Assembly (NCBI GenBank): GCA_964599885.1
Contig: CAZRHH010000078.1
Span: 1 to 14,084 of the forward strand
Reading direction: 5' to 3'
DNA: 14,084 bases
From: CAZRHH01 sp964599885
GTDB lineage: Bacteria > Chloroflexota > Dehalococcoidia > DSTF01 > JACRBR01
Positions 6,657 through 13,612 of this stretch are shown here, piece by piece. A program made the position numbers and the translations under genes. The notes beneath the pieces are model-generated. The model saw nothing but the letters and a program-made list of their open reading frames with translations, was not told where the DNA came from and did not search any database. Within the stretch, counting starts at the first letter, position 1; the number at the start of each line of letters is the position of its first letter.

Positions 6657-7082
6657 TCATTCCGGTGGCGGGATTGCGTCGAAGTAGCCGGGCGCGGGCG
6701 TCATGATGTTCCAGCGGTGGCCGTACGGGTCGATGAGCCAGCCGCCGCGCCCGCCCGGGCCATCGGCGATCGGCCGTTCGAGAGTGGCGCCAGCATCAAC
6801 CGCGCGCTGCACCGCCGCAGCGCAATCGTCGACCGTGAGGACGAGCGACGCCGCGCTGCCCGCGAGGCTCGCCGGCGCGAGCCAGTTGTTCTGCGGATAT
6901 TCATCGGCCAGGAGGAGAATCGTGCTGCCGATCGCCAGTTCCGCGTGGCCGAGTTCCCCCGTCGGGACGGGCAGCCGAACGCGCTCCTCGGCGCCGAGCG
7001 CGCGCTTGTAGAACTCGATCGCGTCGGCAGCACCCTTGACGCAGATGTACGCGTAGATGGTTGGTCGCTGCTGCTTGGGCAT
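6657..7082 (-). CDS. VOC-superfamily (glyoxalase/PhnB-like) protein
   Basis: A 141-residue protein with the paired beta-alpha-beta-beta-beta layout of vicinal-oxygen-chelate proteins. The N-terminal half contains TIYAYICVKGAADAIEFYKR, a typical PhnB-like opening, and GELGHAELAIGSTILLLADE. The C-terminal half has AAVQRAVDAGATLERPIAD and ends with WLIDPYGHRWNIMT, the DPxGHRW motif frequent in PhnB-like members. Metal or ligand specificity cannot be read from the sequence, and no neighbour points to a substrate. The start is supported by GGAGG 5 nt upstream. A TACGAT box lies 27-32 nt upstream on the same strand. It is divergent from ssuD. Confidence 0.85.
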   Translation of the reverse strand: MPKQQRPTIYAYICVKGAADAIEFYKRALGAEERVRLPVPTGELGHAELAIGSTILLLADEYPQNNWLAPASLAGSAASLVLTVDDCAAAVQRAVDAGATLERPIADGPGGRGGWLIDPYGHRWNIMTPAPGYFDAIPPPE

Positions 7083-7241
7083 CGAAACCTCCGTTCGTCA
7101 ACAACGCGATCGTAGACCGTCACGCGCACTGCCGCCTTGTACGGATGTTACCGGAGCCACGATTCGCCCTTCGTGTCGCCACGCCACGTTTCCAGTACGC
7201 TGTCGCACACGCCGCGAACCGCAGCGAGCAGGACGACGACG

Positions 7242-8402
7242 ATGACCAACAACACCGCCGGCGGACGGGCGATCGAGCTCCACTGGTTCTTGCCCACAAC
7301 AGGCGATGGCCGCTCTGTCGTCGATTTCTTCCCCGACCCGTCGGGCGGGCTGCCGGCGAGCGCGCGGCCCGCGGACATCGGCTATCTGCGCCAGATCGCC
7401 CAGGCCGCCGACCGGCTCGGCTTCGCGGGCGTGTTGACGCCGGCGGGATCGCTGTGCGAAGACGCGTGGATCATCTCAGCGGCGCTCGCGGCGGACACCA
7501 CGCATCTCAAATTCATCGTCGCCTTCCGCCCCGGCTTCATCCTGCCGACGCTCGCCGCGCAGCAGACCGCGAGCCCGCAGCGCATCAGCAACGGACGCGC
7601 GCTGATCAACATCGTCGTCGGCGGCGACGCGGCCGAGCAGCGCAGCTACGGCGATTTCCTCGAACATGACGAGCGCTATGCACGCGCCGACGAGTTCCTC
7701 ACCGTCGCCAAGCAGTGCTGGCAACCGGATCCGTTCGACTTCGTTGGCAAGCACTACCAGGTGTCGCAGGGCGGCCTGCGCGGAGCGCTCTCGCAGATGC
7801 CGAGCGACGATCTCGCCGCCGGCCCGCCGATCTACTTCGGCGGCGCATCACCCGCCGCCGAAGCGGTGGCGGCGAAGCACGTCGACGTCTACCTGCTCTG
7901 GGGCGAACCGCCCGCGTGGGTCGCCGAGCGCGTCACCCGCATGCGCGCGCTCGCCGCCGAGCAGCGACGCACGCTCCGCTTCGGCATCCGCCTCCACGTC
8001 ATCGCCCGCAAAGACCCCGCCGACGCCTGGGCCGAGGCCGAGCGTCTGCTCAACGAGATGCCCCCGGAACTGATCGAGATCGCGCAGCGGCGCTTTGCGC
8101 GCACCGAATCCGTCGGCCAGCAGCGGATGACCGAGCTCAACAAGGGCAGCATCGACATGGAGTCGCTGACCGTCGCGCCGAACCTGTGGTCGGGCATCGG
8201 TCTCGTCCGCGGCGGCGCAGGCACCGCCCTCGTCGGCAGCTACGACGAAGTCGCCGCGCGCATCGCCGCGTACGCCGCCCTCGGCCTCGACACGTTCATC
8301 CTCAGCGGCTACCCCCACCTCGAGGAAGCGTACGTCGTCGGCGAAGAGATCCTCCCCCGCGTCCGCTCGCTCCGTGTTGGCGCCGCGGTGGGTGCGGTGT
8401 GA
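7242..8402 (+). CDS. ssuD: FMNH2-dependent alkanesulfonate monooxygenase (SsuD-like)
   Basis: A 386-residue luciferase-fold flavin monooxygenase. It follows SsuD along its whole length: HWFLPTTGDGR (14-24), GYLRQIAQAADRLGFAGVL, CEDAW (72-76), FGGASPAAEAVAAKHVDVYL, LLWGEPPAWV, LRFGIRLHVIAR, FARTESVGQQRM, NLWSGIGLVRGGAGTALVG and SGYPHLEEAY (355-364). SsuD uses reduced FMN and O2 to release sulfite from alkanesulfonates, giving the aldehyde; length and motifs match the E. coli enzyme (about 381 residues). The start at 7242 follows AGGA with 8-nt spacing and the homology begins there; the frame is open further upstream. It lacks the usual partners: no FMN reductase (ssuE) or sulfonate ABC transporter is near. 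A related two-component monooxygenase with another substrate is possible. Confidence 0.88.
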   Translation: MTNNTAGGRAIELHWFLPTTGDGRSVVDFFPDPSGGLPASARPADIGYLRQIAQAADRLGFAGVLTPAGSLCEDAWIISAALAADTTHLKFIVAFRPGFILPTLAAQQTASPQRISNGRALINIVVGGDAAEQRSYGDFLEHDERYARADEFLTVAKQCWQPDPFDFVGKHYQVSQGGLRGALSQMPSDDLAAGPPIYFGGASPAAEAVAAKHVDVYLLWGEPPAWVAERVTRMRALAAEQRRTLRFGIRLHVIARKDPADAWAEAERLLNEMPPELIEIAQRRFARTESVGQQRMTELNKGSIDMESLTVAPNLWSGIGLVRGGAGTALVGSYDEVAARIAAYAALGLDTFILSGYPHLEEAYVVGEEILPRVRSLRVGAAVGAV

Positions 8403-8465
8403 GCTGGGAGGCCGGAGGCGATTTGATGCCGTTACGTTCACAAGCGTTGGGGCGGCGACAGCGGC

Positions 8466-8471
8466 TATAAT
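8466..8471 (+). promoter_or_regulatory. -10 box directly before the methyltransferase start
   Basis: A perfect TATAAT ends 8 nt before the ATG at 8480. No Shine-Dalgarno lies between them (CGCGCAGC), so the transcript probably starts at or within two bases of the start codon. No convincing -35 hexamer is found 16-18 nt upstream. Confidence 0.5.
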
Positions 8472-8479
8472 CGCGCAGC

Positions 8480-10096
8480 ATGAAGGGCTTGCAGACGAAC
8501 ACGCTGTACTACGGAGACAACCTGCCAATCCTCCGTGAGTACATCCCCGACGAATCCGTCGACCTCATCTACCTCGACCCGCCGTTCAACTCGCAGCGCT
8601 CCTACAACGTGCTGTTCAAGGAGACCGCGACCGGCGGCAGCCCAGCGCAAACAGGCGCGTTCGAAGACACGTGGCACTGGGCGGGCGCTGCGCAACAGGC
8701 GTTCGAAGAAATCGCGCTGCACGGCACCGACGACACCGCCCGGCTTCTCAACTCCATGGCCGGCGCCCTGGGACGAAGTGACGTGATGGCCTACCTGAGC
8801 ATGATGGCAATCCGCCTCGTCGAACTTCGACGCGTCCTCAAGCCGACGGGATCGCTTTACCTCCACTGCGACCCGACCGCGAGCCATTACCTCAGAGTGT
8901 TGATGGACAGCATTTTTGGAGCGGCGAACTTCCGCAATGAGGTGATCTGGGAACGTACGACTGGGCGGAAGAGCGGAAATCAGTATGGGCGAGTGCATGA
9001 CACGATCTTGTTCTACACGCGCTCGAACGTCTCCACATGGAACGCGCCAAGTCTCCCTCAAACCGCGGAGAACGTCCGCGGTCACGACCTGGTGAAGGAC
9101 GACGATGGAACCGTCTGGCGATATTCGGACCTGAGTGGCGCCGGGCCAGGCTCGGCTCGCTTGTTTGGAGGGCAGGAATTTCAACCGCCGTCGGGCCGGC
9201 ACTGGCAGTACGATCAGGCGGGCATTGATGAACTTTGGGGCGCAGAGCGAATCGTGCTCTCGAAGGGCGGACAACCGCGTCTTCGTACGCGCCTGAATGA
9301 GCTAGCCGGTGTCGACGTGCGTGACGTGTGGACGGACATTCGCCCAATCAATGCAGCGGCAGCTGAACGCCTCGGCTACCCAACGCAAAAGCCGCTGGCG
9401 TTGCTGGAACGGATCGTCGCCGCTTCGTCGAACCCGGGAGATATCGTGCTCGACCCGTTCTGTGGCTGCGGTACTGCAGTACACGCTTCGCAGAAGCTCG
9501 ACCGGAAGTGGATCGGCATCGATATCACGCATCTCGCGATCGGCCTGATCCGTCGGCGGTTGAAGGATGCGTTCCCGGGCATCACCGTGAAGACGGTGGG
9601 TGAACCCGTCGATCTTCCGGGCGCGACGGATCTTGCGGCGCGCGATCCGTATCAGTTTCAGTGGTGGGCGCTCGACCGGCTCGGCGCGCAGCCGGCGGGT
9701 GGCGAGAAGAAGAAGGGCATGGACCGCGGCATCGACGGCGTCATCCCGTTCGTCGAAGGCAGCACAGAGCGGCGGCGCGTGATCGTGGCGGTGAAGGCGG
9801 GCGCCACGGGGCCAACTCATGTGCGCGATCTCAAGGGCGTGCTTGAGCGCGAAAACGAGCCGATCGGTGTACTGTTTACTTTGAGGAAGCCGACGAAAGA
9901 GATGACAACCGAAGCGGCGACCGCCGGTTCGTTTCGCAGCGAGCGCTGGAACAAGTCGTACCCGCGGTTGCAGATCATCAGCGCTGAAGATGTGCTGAAC
10001 GGCAAGGTGGCCGATATGCCACCGCAGTCGTCGCCGTTCGCCAAGCCGGCGAAGGAACTGATCGAGAAGGGCGAGCAAGCGGAGCTTGAACTGTAG
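8480..10096 (+). CDS. Beta-class DNA methyltransferase fused to an Mrr-like nuclease-fold domain
   Basis: A 538-residue protein. Residues 1-370 are an amino-methyltransferase (adenine-N6 or cytosine-N4) in beta-class order: catalytic motif IV DPPFNS (33-38), LKPTGSLYLHCDPTASHYL (120-138), a variable target-recognition stretch (about 160-290), motif X TQKPLALLERI (302-312), then the S-adenosylmethionine motif I DPFCGCGT (325-332) and IGID (345-348). Residues 385-510 form a second domain beginning DPYQFQWWALDRLG with GMDRGIDG (413-420) and VIVAVKAG (434-441). This fits a PD-(D/E)xK/Mrr-like fold with Asp and Lys present, although the usual Glu/Gln before xK is Val437 here. The domain may be a nuclease, a DNA-binding remnant or inactive. 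The 70-residue gene downstream is probably co-transcribed. Methylation target unknown. Confidence 0.9.
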   Translation: MKGLQTNTLYYGDNLPILREYIPDESVDLIYLDPPFNSQRSYNVLFKETATGGSPAQTGAFEDTWHWAGAAQQAFEEIALHGTDDTARLLNSMAGALGRSDVMAYLSMMAIRLVELRRVLKPTGSLYLHCDPTASHYLRVLMDSIFGAANFRNEVIWERTTGRKSGNQYGRVHDTILFYTRSNVSTWNAPSLPQTAENVRGHDLVKDDDGTVWRYSDLSGAGPGSARLFGGQEFQPPSGRHWQYDQAGIDELWGAERIVLSKGGQPRLRTRLNELAGVDVRDVWTDIRPINAAAAERLGYPTQKPLALLERIVAASSNPGDIVLDPFCGCGTAVHASQKLDRKWIGIDITHLAIGLIRRRLKDAFPGITVKTVGEPVDLPGATDLAARDPYQFQWWALDRLGAQPAGGEKKKGMDRGIDGVIPFVEGSTERRRVIVAVKAGATGPTHVRDLKGVLERENEPIGVLFTLRKPTKEMTTEAATAGSFRSERWNKSYPRLQIISAEDVLNGKVADMPPQSSPFAKPAKELIEKGEQAELEL

Positions 10097-10111
10097 CGCA
10101 AGGAGTGTGCG

Positions 10112-10324
10112 ATGGACATCCGGGAGATGGTGAAAACGGAGAACAAGCTCGGCGCGCGGCTGCGGATCGTCACGAATCCATTGCGCCCTGAAACTGACGG
10201 GCCGCTGCGACTGATCGGCACCGACAGGAAAGGCCGCCGCCAGAAGATCGCTGGTGACGAGGCGTTCATCTGCAAAATGCTGCTCATCATCTCAGGCGAT
10301 TCGCAGACCGCCACCCAGAGCTAA
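10112..10324 (+). CDS. Small hypothetical protein downstream of the methyltransferase
   Basis: A 70-residue protein I do not recognise. It starts 15 bp after the methyltransferase stop with AAGGAG 7 nt before its ATG, so it is very likely translated from the same transcript. It is basic in the middle (TDRKGRRQKIAGDE, 37-50). Predicted by eye: an N-terminal helix (MDIREMVKTENKL), a beta-rich centre (ARLRIV...PLRLIGT) and a short hydrophobic helix (AFICKMLLII, 51-60). There are no membrane segments, and a single cysteine. Coding potential is supported by operon spacing and a good ribosome site rather than homology. It could assist or restrain the methyltransferase-nuclease, but that is only inferred from position. 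Only 19 bp separate its stop from the convergent nitroreductase stop. Confidence 0.7.
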   Translation: MDIREMVKTENKLGARLRIVTNPLRPETDGPLRLIGTDRKGRRQKIAGDEAFICKMLLIISGDSQTATQS

Positions 10325-10343
10325 CGCACGCTGAAACCCAACA

Positions 10344-10958
10344 TTACGCCCGCTCGCGCGTCGCCTGCCACGCCTCCCAATACGCCACCTTCTCAACCGG
10401 CTGCCGGTTCGGCACGCCGAACTTCCCCTTCGGCCAGCCGATCGGAATCATCGCCATCGTCTCCACGCCGTCCGGGATGCCGAACAGCGCGCGCACGTCT
10501 TCTTCGTGGAAACGATGCAGCGTCGTCAGCGTCGTCCCCAGCCCGATGGCGCGCGCCGCGAGCATCAGGTTCTGCACGGCGGGATAGATCGATGATCCGG
10601 CGATGATGCCCGGGTTCGACGTGCCCATCCGCAGCGTGGCGAAGATCAGCACCGGCACGCTCGCGATGTTCCGCGCCAGATGGTCGGCCGACTTGTAGGC
10701 CTTCGCGCCTTCCGGATTCGCGAGCATCGTCTCCCGCGCCGGGCCGTACATCGTCTCCCAGCCTTCGAGATACCACTCGCCGATCTTGCGCTTCTTCTCC
10801 GCATCGCGCACGACGATGAAGTTCCACGGTTGCAAGTTGCCGCCGTTCGGCGCTCTCACCGCCGCCTGCAAGATCGTCCACAGATCGTCGTCGGAGACGT
10901 CGTCTGGTTTGAGGCGGCGCATCGCGCGGGTAGTGTTGAGTACGTCGAAGAAGTCCAT
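10344..10958 (-). CDS. Nitroreductase-family FMN oxidoreductase
   Basis: A 204-residue member of the nitroreductase fold, which uses FMN and NAD(P)H as a homodimer. The N-terminus has the FMN-phosphate pattern RAMRRLKPDDVSDDDL (11-26; usual RRSxRxF-type start), then APNGGNLQPWNFIVV (36-50), GSSIYPAVQNLMLAARAIG and an IPIGWPKGKFG C-terminal segment. Members act on quinones, nitroaromatics, enones or other electron-poor substrates; nothing nearby defines the substrate. The start at 10958 is chosen because GGAGG lies 5 nt upstream and homology begins there; the frame is open upstream through the tandem repeat but without homology. That ribosome site lies at the edge of the first 200-bp repeat unit, so the repeat forms its upstream region. 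folC is upstream on the same strand, beyond both repeat copies. Confidence 0.9.
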   Translation of the reverse strand: MDFFDVLNTTRAMRRLKPDDVSDDDLWTILQAAVRAPNGGNLQPWNFIVVRDAEKKRKIGEWYLEGWETMYGPARETMLANPEGAKAYKSADHLARNIASVPVLIFATLRMGTSNPGIIAGSSIYPAVQNLMLAARAIGLGTTLTTLHRFHEEDVRALFGIPDGVETMAMIPIGWPKGKFGVPNRQPVEKVAYWEAWQATRERA

Positions 10959-10964
10959 GGCGTC

Positions 10965-11363
10965 CTCCGTGATGGTGCCAGTGATCGGCGACTGGTGTTT
11001 GGTGTCTGGTGTTTGGGTCGCCGGTCGCTCGATGTGTGGTTGGTAGTGTAGTGCGCGGTATCGGACAGCGCAGCGTCTGCTTTGCATCCGCTGCTTTCTC
11101 AGAAAGAGAGAGGTTTTTCGGGGGACACCCCCGCGCCCCCGGCAGGCGCTGCGCCCTGCACCCGCTCCGTGATGGTGCCAGTGATCGGCGACTGGTGTTT
11201 GGTGTCTGGTGTTTGGTCGCCGGTCGCTCGATGTGTGGTTGGTAGTGTAGTGCGCGGTATCGGACAGCGCAGCGTCTGCTTTGCATCCGCTGCTTTCTCA
11301 GAAAGAGAGAGGTTTTTCGGGGGACACCCCCGCGCCCCCGGCAGGCGCTGCGCCCTGCACCCG
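10965..11363. repeat. Two tandem copies of a 200-bp non-coding unit
   Basis: Unit 1 (10965-11164) and unit 2 (11165-11363) are identical except that unit 2 lacks one G in a GGG run near 11015. Each unit contains short GGTGTTTGGTGTCTGG-type direct repeats, the palindrome CTTTCT-C-AGAAAG (11094-11106 in unit 1) and the hairpin CGGGGG-ACA-CCCCCG (11119-11133 and again at 11318-11332). It fills the gap between folC and the nitroreductase. No open frame in it resembles a protein. On the minus strand each unit offers a TACACT that could act as a -10 box for the nitroreductase, but without a clear -35. I read it as a recent duplication of an intergenic element. Confidence 0.9.
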
Positions 11364-11381
11364 CTTTTCGCGGTAAGCAGG

Positions 11382-12767
11382 TTACAGGACGGCGGTGCGG
11401 TGATTGAGGATCCTGGATTCTGGCACCCAGCGCTCGCGCAGCGCCCCCACCAGAAACATCGATCCCGCAGCGCACACCACATCCCCCCGCGCCGCCCCGT
11501 CGATCGCGAGATCCAACGCGCGCGCCGCCGACGGCTCGAACGTCACGTTCGCCGCGCCGAGCGTGCGGCGAAACAACCGCAGCATGCGCTCCGGATCGCC
11601 GGCGCGTTCGCCGAGCGGCGGCTGGGTGACGATGACGCGGTCGGCGACGCGCGCGAGTTCGCGGACCATCCCCGCCTGATCCTTGTCCGCAAGAATCCCC
11701 ACCACGAGATGCAGCCGCGCGCCGTCCACGAGCCAGTGCGCGCGCAGCGCTTCGGCGAGACGTCGCGCCTCGACAGGATTGTGCGCCGAATCGAGCAGCA
11801 CCGTCGGTTCGCGCCGCACGGTTTCGAGGCGGCAGCTGAGGCGGATGTTGGCGAATCCTGCGCGGACGGCGTCTTCGGCGACAGCGCGCCCCGTCGCTTC
11901 GCCGAACGCGAGCGCAGCGGTTACGGCGAGCGTCGCGTTCGTCACCTGGTGCGCGCCCGCGAGCGGCAGGCGCAAAGCGTCGAACGAGCCGAGGGGCGTG
12001 AGGAGATCGAACGTGCTGCCCGATGCGTCCGCGCCCGTGATCGTCGCGCGGATGTCGCGGCCGAGGCGCCAGAGCGTCGCGCCGCGTTCCGCGCACACAC
12101 GCTCGATCACGCGCAACGCCTCCGGCCGCGTCGCGCCGGTGATGACGATGCCGCCGTGAATGATCGCCGCCTTCTGTTCGGCGATCGCGCGCAGCGTCCA
12201 GCCCAACCGCTCGCGATGTTCGTAATCGACGTTCGTCAGTACCGTGACGGGCGCGGCGTCGAAAACGTTCGTGCAGTCGGTGCGGCCGCCAAGCCCGACT
12301 TCGATGACGCCGGCGTCGCACGCTTCGTCGTGGAAGTGCTTCACCGCCACCGCAAACGCGACTTCGACGAGCGATGGCCGCCCGAAGCCGGCGCCGTCCA
12401 GCACGTCGAGATGCATTTTGCGCACCAGCGGGTCGAGGCCCAGCACCGCATCCGCGAACGCGTCCGGCGGCATCAGCAGATCGTCGACGCGGATACGTTC
12501 GATGAACGTCTGCAGGTGCGGCGACGTGTACAGCGCCGTCCGCGCGCCGGCTGCTTGCAGAATCGATCCGGCGATCGTCGACGTCGATCCCTTCCCCGCG
12601 CTGCCGCCGACGTGGACCACCGGAAACGCCGTATGCGGGTCGCCAAAATGCGCCAGCAACTGCCGGATGCGCGACTGCAGCGCCCGCTCGACAGGCGTGA
12701 CCGGCAGCTCGTGCCACAGCCGCCGCTGCAGATAATCAACAGCCTCGTGGTACCGCTCAAACGTCAT
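11382..12767 (-). CDS. folC: Bifunctional dihydrofolate synthase / folylpolyglutamate synthase
   Basis: A 461-residue Mur-ligase-type enzyme that adds glutamate to dihydropteroate and to reduced folates, using ATP, in the cytoplasm. Visible features: an N-terminal YHEAVDYLQRRLWHELP (6-22); the P-loop GGSAGKGST (54-62), where most FolC proteins have GTNGKGS; ALYTSPHLQTFIERI (78-92); EVGLGGRTDCTN (156-167), which binds magnesium and folate; TNVDYEHRERLGWTLRAIA (178-196); GAHQVTNATLAV (271-282); and DSAHNP (326-331) at the start of the C-terminal domain. The length fits the family. No Shine-Dalgarno precedes the ATG; an extended -10 box ends 6 nt upstream instead. It stands alone, with tandem repeats downstream and a regulatory-looking gap upstream. 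Confidence 0.95.
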   Translation of the reverse strand: MTFERYHEAVDYLQRRLWHELPVTPVERALQSRIRQLLAHFGDPHTAFPVVHVGGSAGKGSTSTIAGSILQAAGARTALYTSPHLQTFIERIRVDDLLMPPDAFADAVLGLDPLVRKMHLDVLDGAGFGRPSLVEVAFAVAVKHFHDEACDAGVIEVGLGGRTDCTNVFDAAPVTVLTNVDYEHRERLGWTLRAIAEQKAAIIHGGIVITGATRPEALRVIERVCAERGATLWRLGRDIRATITGADASGSTFDLLTPLGSFDALRLPLAGAHQVTNATLAVTAALAFGEATGRAVAEDAVRAGFANIRLSCRLETVRREPTVLLDSAHNPVEARRLAEALRAHWLVDGARLHLVVGILADKDQAGMVRELARVADRVIVTQPPLGERAGDPERMLRLFRRTLGAANVTFEPSAARALDLAIDGAARGDVVCAAGSMFLVGALRERWVPESRILNHRTAVL

Positions 12768-12773
12768 GCAGCA

Positions 12774-12782
12774 AGCGTATCA
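12774..12782 (-). promoter_or_regulatory. Extended -10 box for leaderless folC transcript
   Basis: On the minus strand TGATACGCT (TGnTAnnnT) ends 6 nt before the folC ATG at 12767, with TGCTGC between. The spacing equals that before trmO and places transcription start on the start codon. Both sites share the longer string CCTGATA. Confidence 0.5.
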
Positions 12783-12827
12783 GGGGGCAAATCGGACCGG
12801 TTGCACGGACACGCAGGAATGACCAAT

Positions 12828-12842
12828 ATCACGCGTTGTGAT
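12828..12842. promoter_or_regulatory. Operator-like inverted repeat upstream of folC
   Basis: ATCAC (12828-12832), a 5-nt spacer and GTGAT (12838-12842) form a short perfect inverted repeat in the 242-bp gap between the divergent folC and NYN genes. It could bind a dimeric regulator; the arms are short and this may be chance. Confidence 0.25.
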
Positions 12843-12916
12843 TCGTCTATAGTCGGCGAATCGGCGAACGGGAAAAGCAGAACAGGAGCCGCGGCTTGCG
12901 CCGAGAACTCCTGCCA

Positions 12917-12942
12917 CTCACCGTTGCTTTCGCAACAGTGAG
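12917..12942 (+). repeat. Hairpin in the leader region of the NYN gene
   Basis: CTCAC, one mismatch, GTTGC, loop TTTC, GCAAC, one mismatch, GTGAG: two 5-bp stems separated by a C-A mismatch. No T-run follows, so it is unlikely to be a terminator. It lies about 70 nt before the NYN start and upstream of the CTATAG pair. Confidence 0.45.
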
Positions 12943-12953
12943 GTGATGACGCA

Positions 12954-12994
12954 CTATAGCGGTCTATAGGTCAGATGTCAAGCGCTTATACAAT
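12954..12994 (+). promoter_or_regulatory. Candidate promoter of the NYN gene with paired CTATAG sites
   Basis: CTATAG palindromes at 12954-12959 and 12964-12969 are spaced 10 bp apart, one DNA turn. The AT-rich TTATACAAT (12986-12994) then offers TATACA or TACAAT as a -10 box, 17 or 19 nt after the second CTATAG. A third CTATAG lies at 12847-12852. AT-rich hexamers are rare in this GC-rich window. The arrangement suggests a regulated promoter, but no known consensus for these sites is recognised. Confidence 0.4.
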
Positions 12995-13009
12995 TGATTG
13001 CGAGAGTGC

Positions 13010-13531
13010 ATGTTGCAAAGGTTATCGGTCTTCGTCGATGGCCGAAACGTGCACTACGGCCTCCGTGATCTCGGCTGGCCCGATCAATACGATGTCGCAG
13101 CGTTCGGGGCGCAGATCAGCGCTCACTACGATCTCCAAGCGGTTCACTATTACAACGCGACACCTCTCCAGACGTACTGCCCTGAACCGCTCTATGGCCA
13201 GCAGCTCCGCTACTACTCGCACATCGAGCGGCAACCCGACGTAATCTTCCGCAAGGGCTATCTCAATGACGCCGGATCAAAGCCCGTCGAGAAGCTGGTA
13301 GACGTGATGCTGGCGCTGGACCTGGCGCTCGGCGCCTATCGGGATGAATTCGATGTCGCCGCCTTGGTCTCAGCAGGCGGCGACTTTGAACCTGCTGTTC
13401 ACGAAGTACACGCTGCGGGCAAGGAGGTAATTAACTTCGTCTTCCGCCATCGACGATCGTTCAAGCTTCAGGGTTGCTGCGATGAGGTCCGGTTCCTGAA
13501 GCGCAAGCATTTCGTCGAGCTGGTGTGCTAA
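13010..13531 (+). CDS. NYN-domain protein (LabA/DUF88-like, putative ribonuclease)
   Basis: A 173-residue single-domain protein of the NYN (PIN-like) superfamily, whose characterised members are mostly metal-dependent RNases. The acidic site residues are in the expected places: VFVDGRNVHYGLRD (7-20; Asp10, Asn13), KPVEKLVDVMLALDLA (91-106; Asp98) and LVSAGGDFEPAV (119-130; Asp125 in the S-x-x-x-D pattern). A late VINFVF strand closes the fold. The ATG at 13010 is preferred over an in-frame TTG at 12998 because GAGAG lies just upstream and homology begins right after it; the ribosome site is weak. No neighbour indicates a partner; it is divergent from folC. Whether it degrades RNA, and which, is not shown by the sequence. 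Confidence 0.82.
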   Translation: MLQRLSVFVDGRNVHYGLRDLGWPDQYDVAAFGAQISAHYDLQAVHYYNATPLQTYCPEPLYGQQLRYYSHIERQPDVIFRKGYLNDAGSKPVEKLVDVMLALDLALGAYRDEFDVAALVSAGGDFEPAVHEVHAAGKEVINFVFRHRRSFKLQGCCDEVRFLKRKHFVELVC

Positions 13532-13612
13532 GCGGCAGTCGTCACATCCGATTCCACCCCGCAAGACGATTCGCTACGATGCGGCACAACCCTGATAGCC
13601 ACGTCACCCTCG

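Noticed and set aside
4948..6687. 579-codon plus-strand open frame across parB and the metallo-hydrolase
   Set aside because: Antisense to parB and out of frame with the hydrolase; Arg/Ala-rich translation typical of GC-rich shadow frames.
10393..12717. 774-codon minus-strand open frame
   Set aside because: Shadow of folC and the nitroreductase running through the tandem repeat; Arg-rich, no homology, while the true frames carry clear motifs.
12819..12941. Possible 40-residue ORF starting MTNITRCDSS
   Set aside because: The AGGA lies too close to its ATG, there is no homology, and it overlaps the regulatory-looking gap and hairpin.
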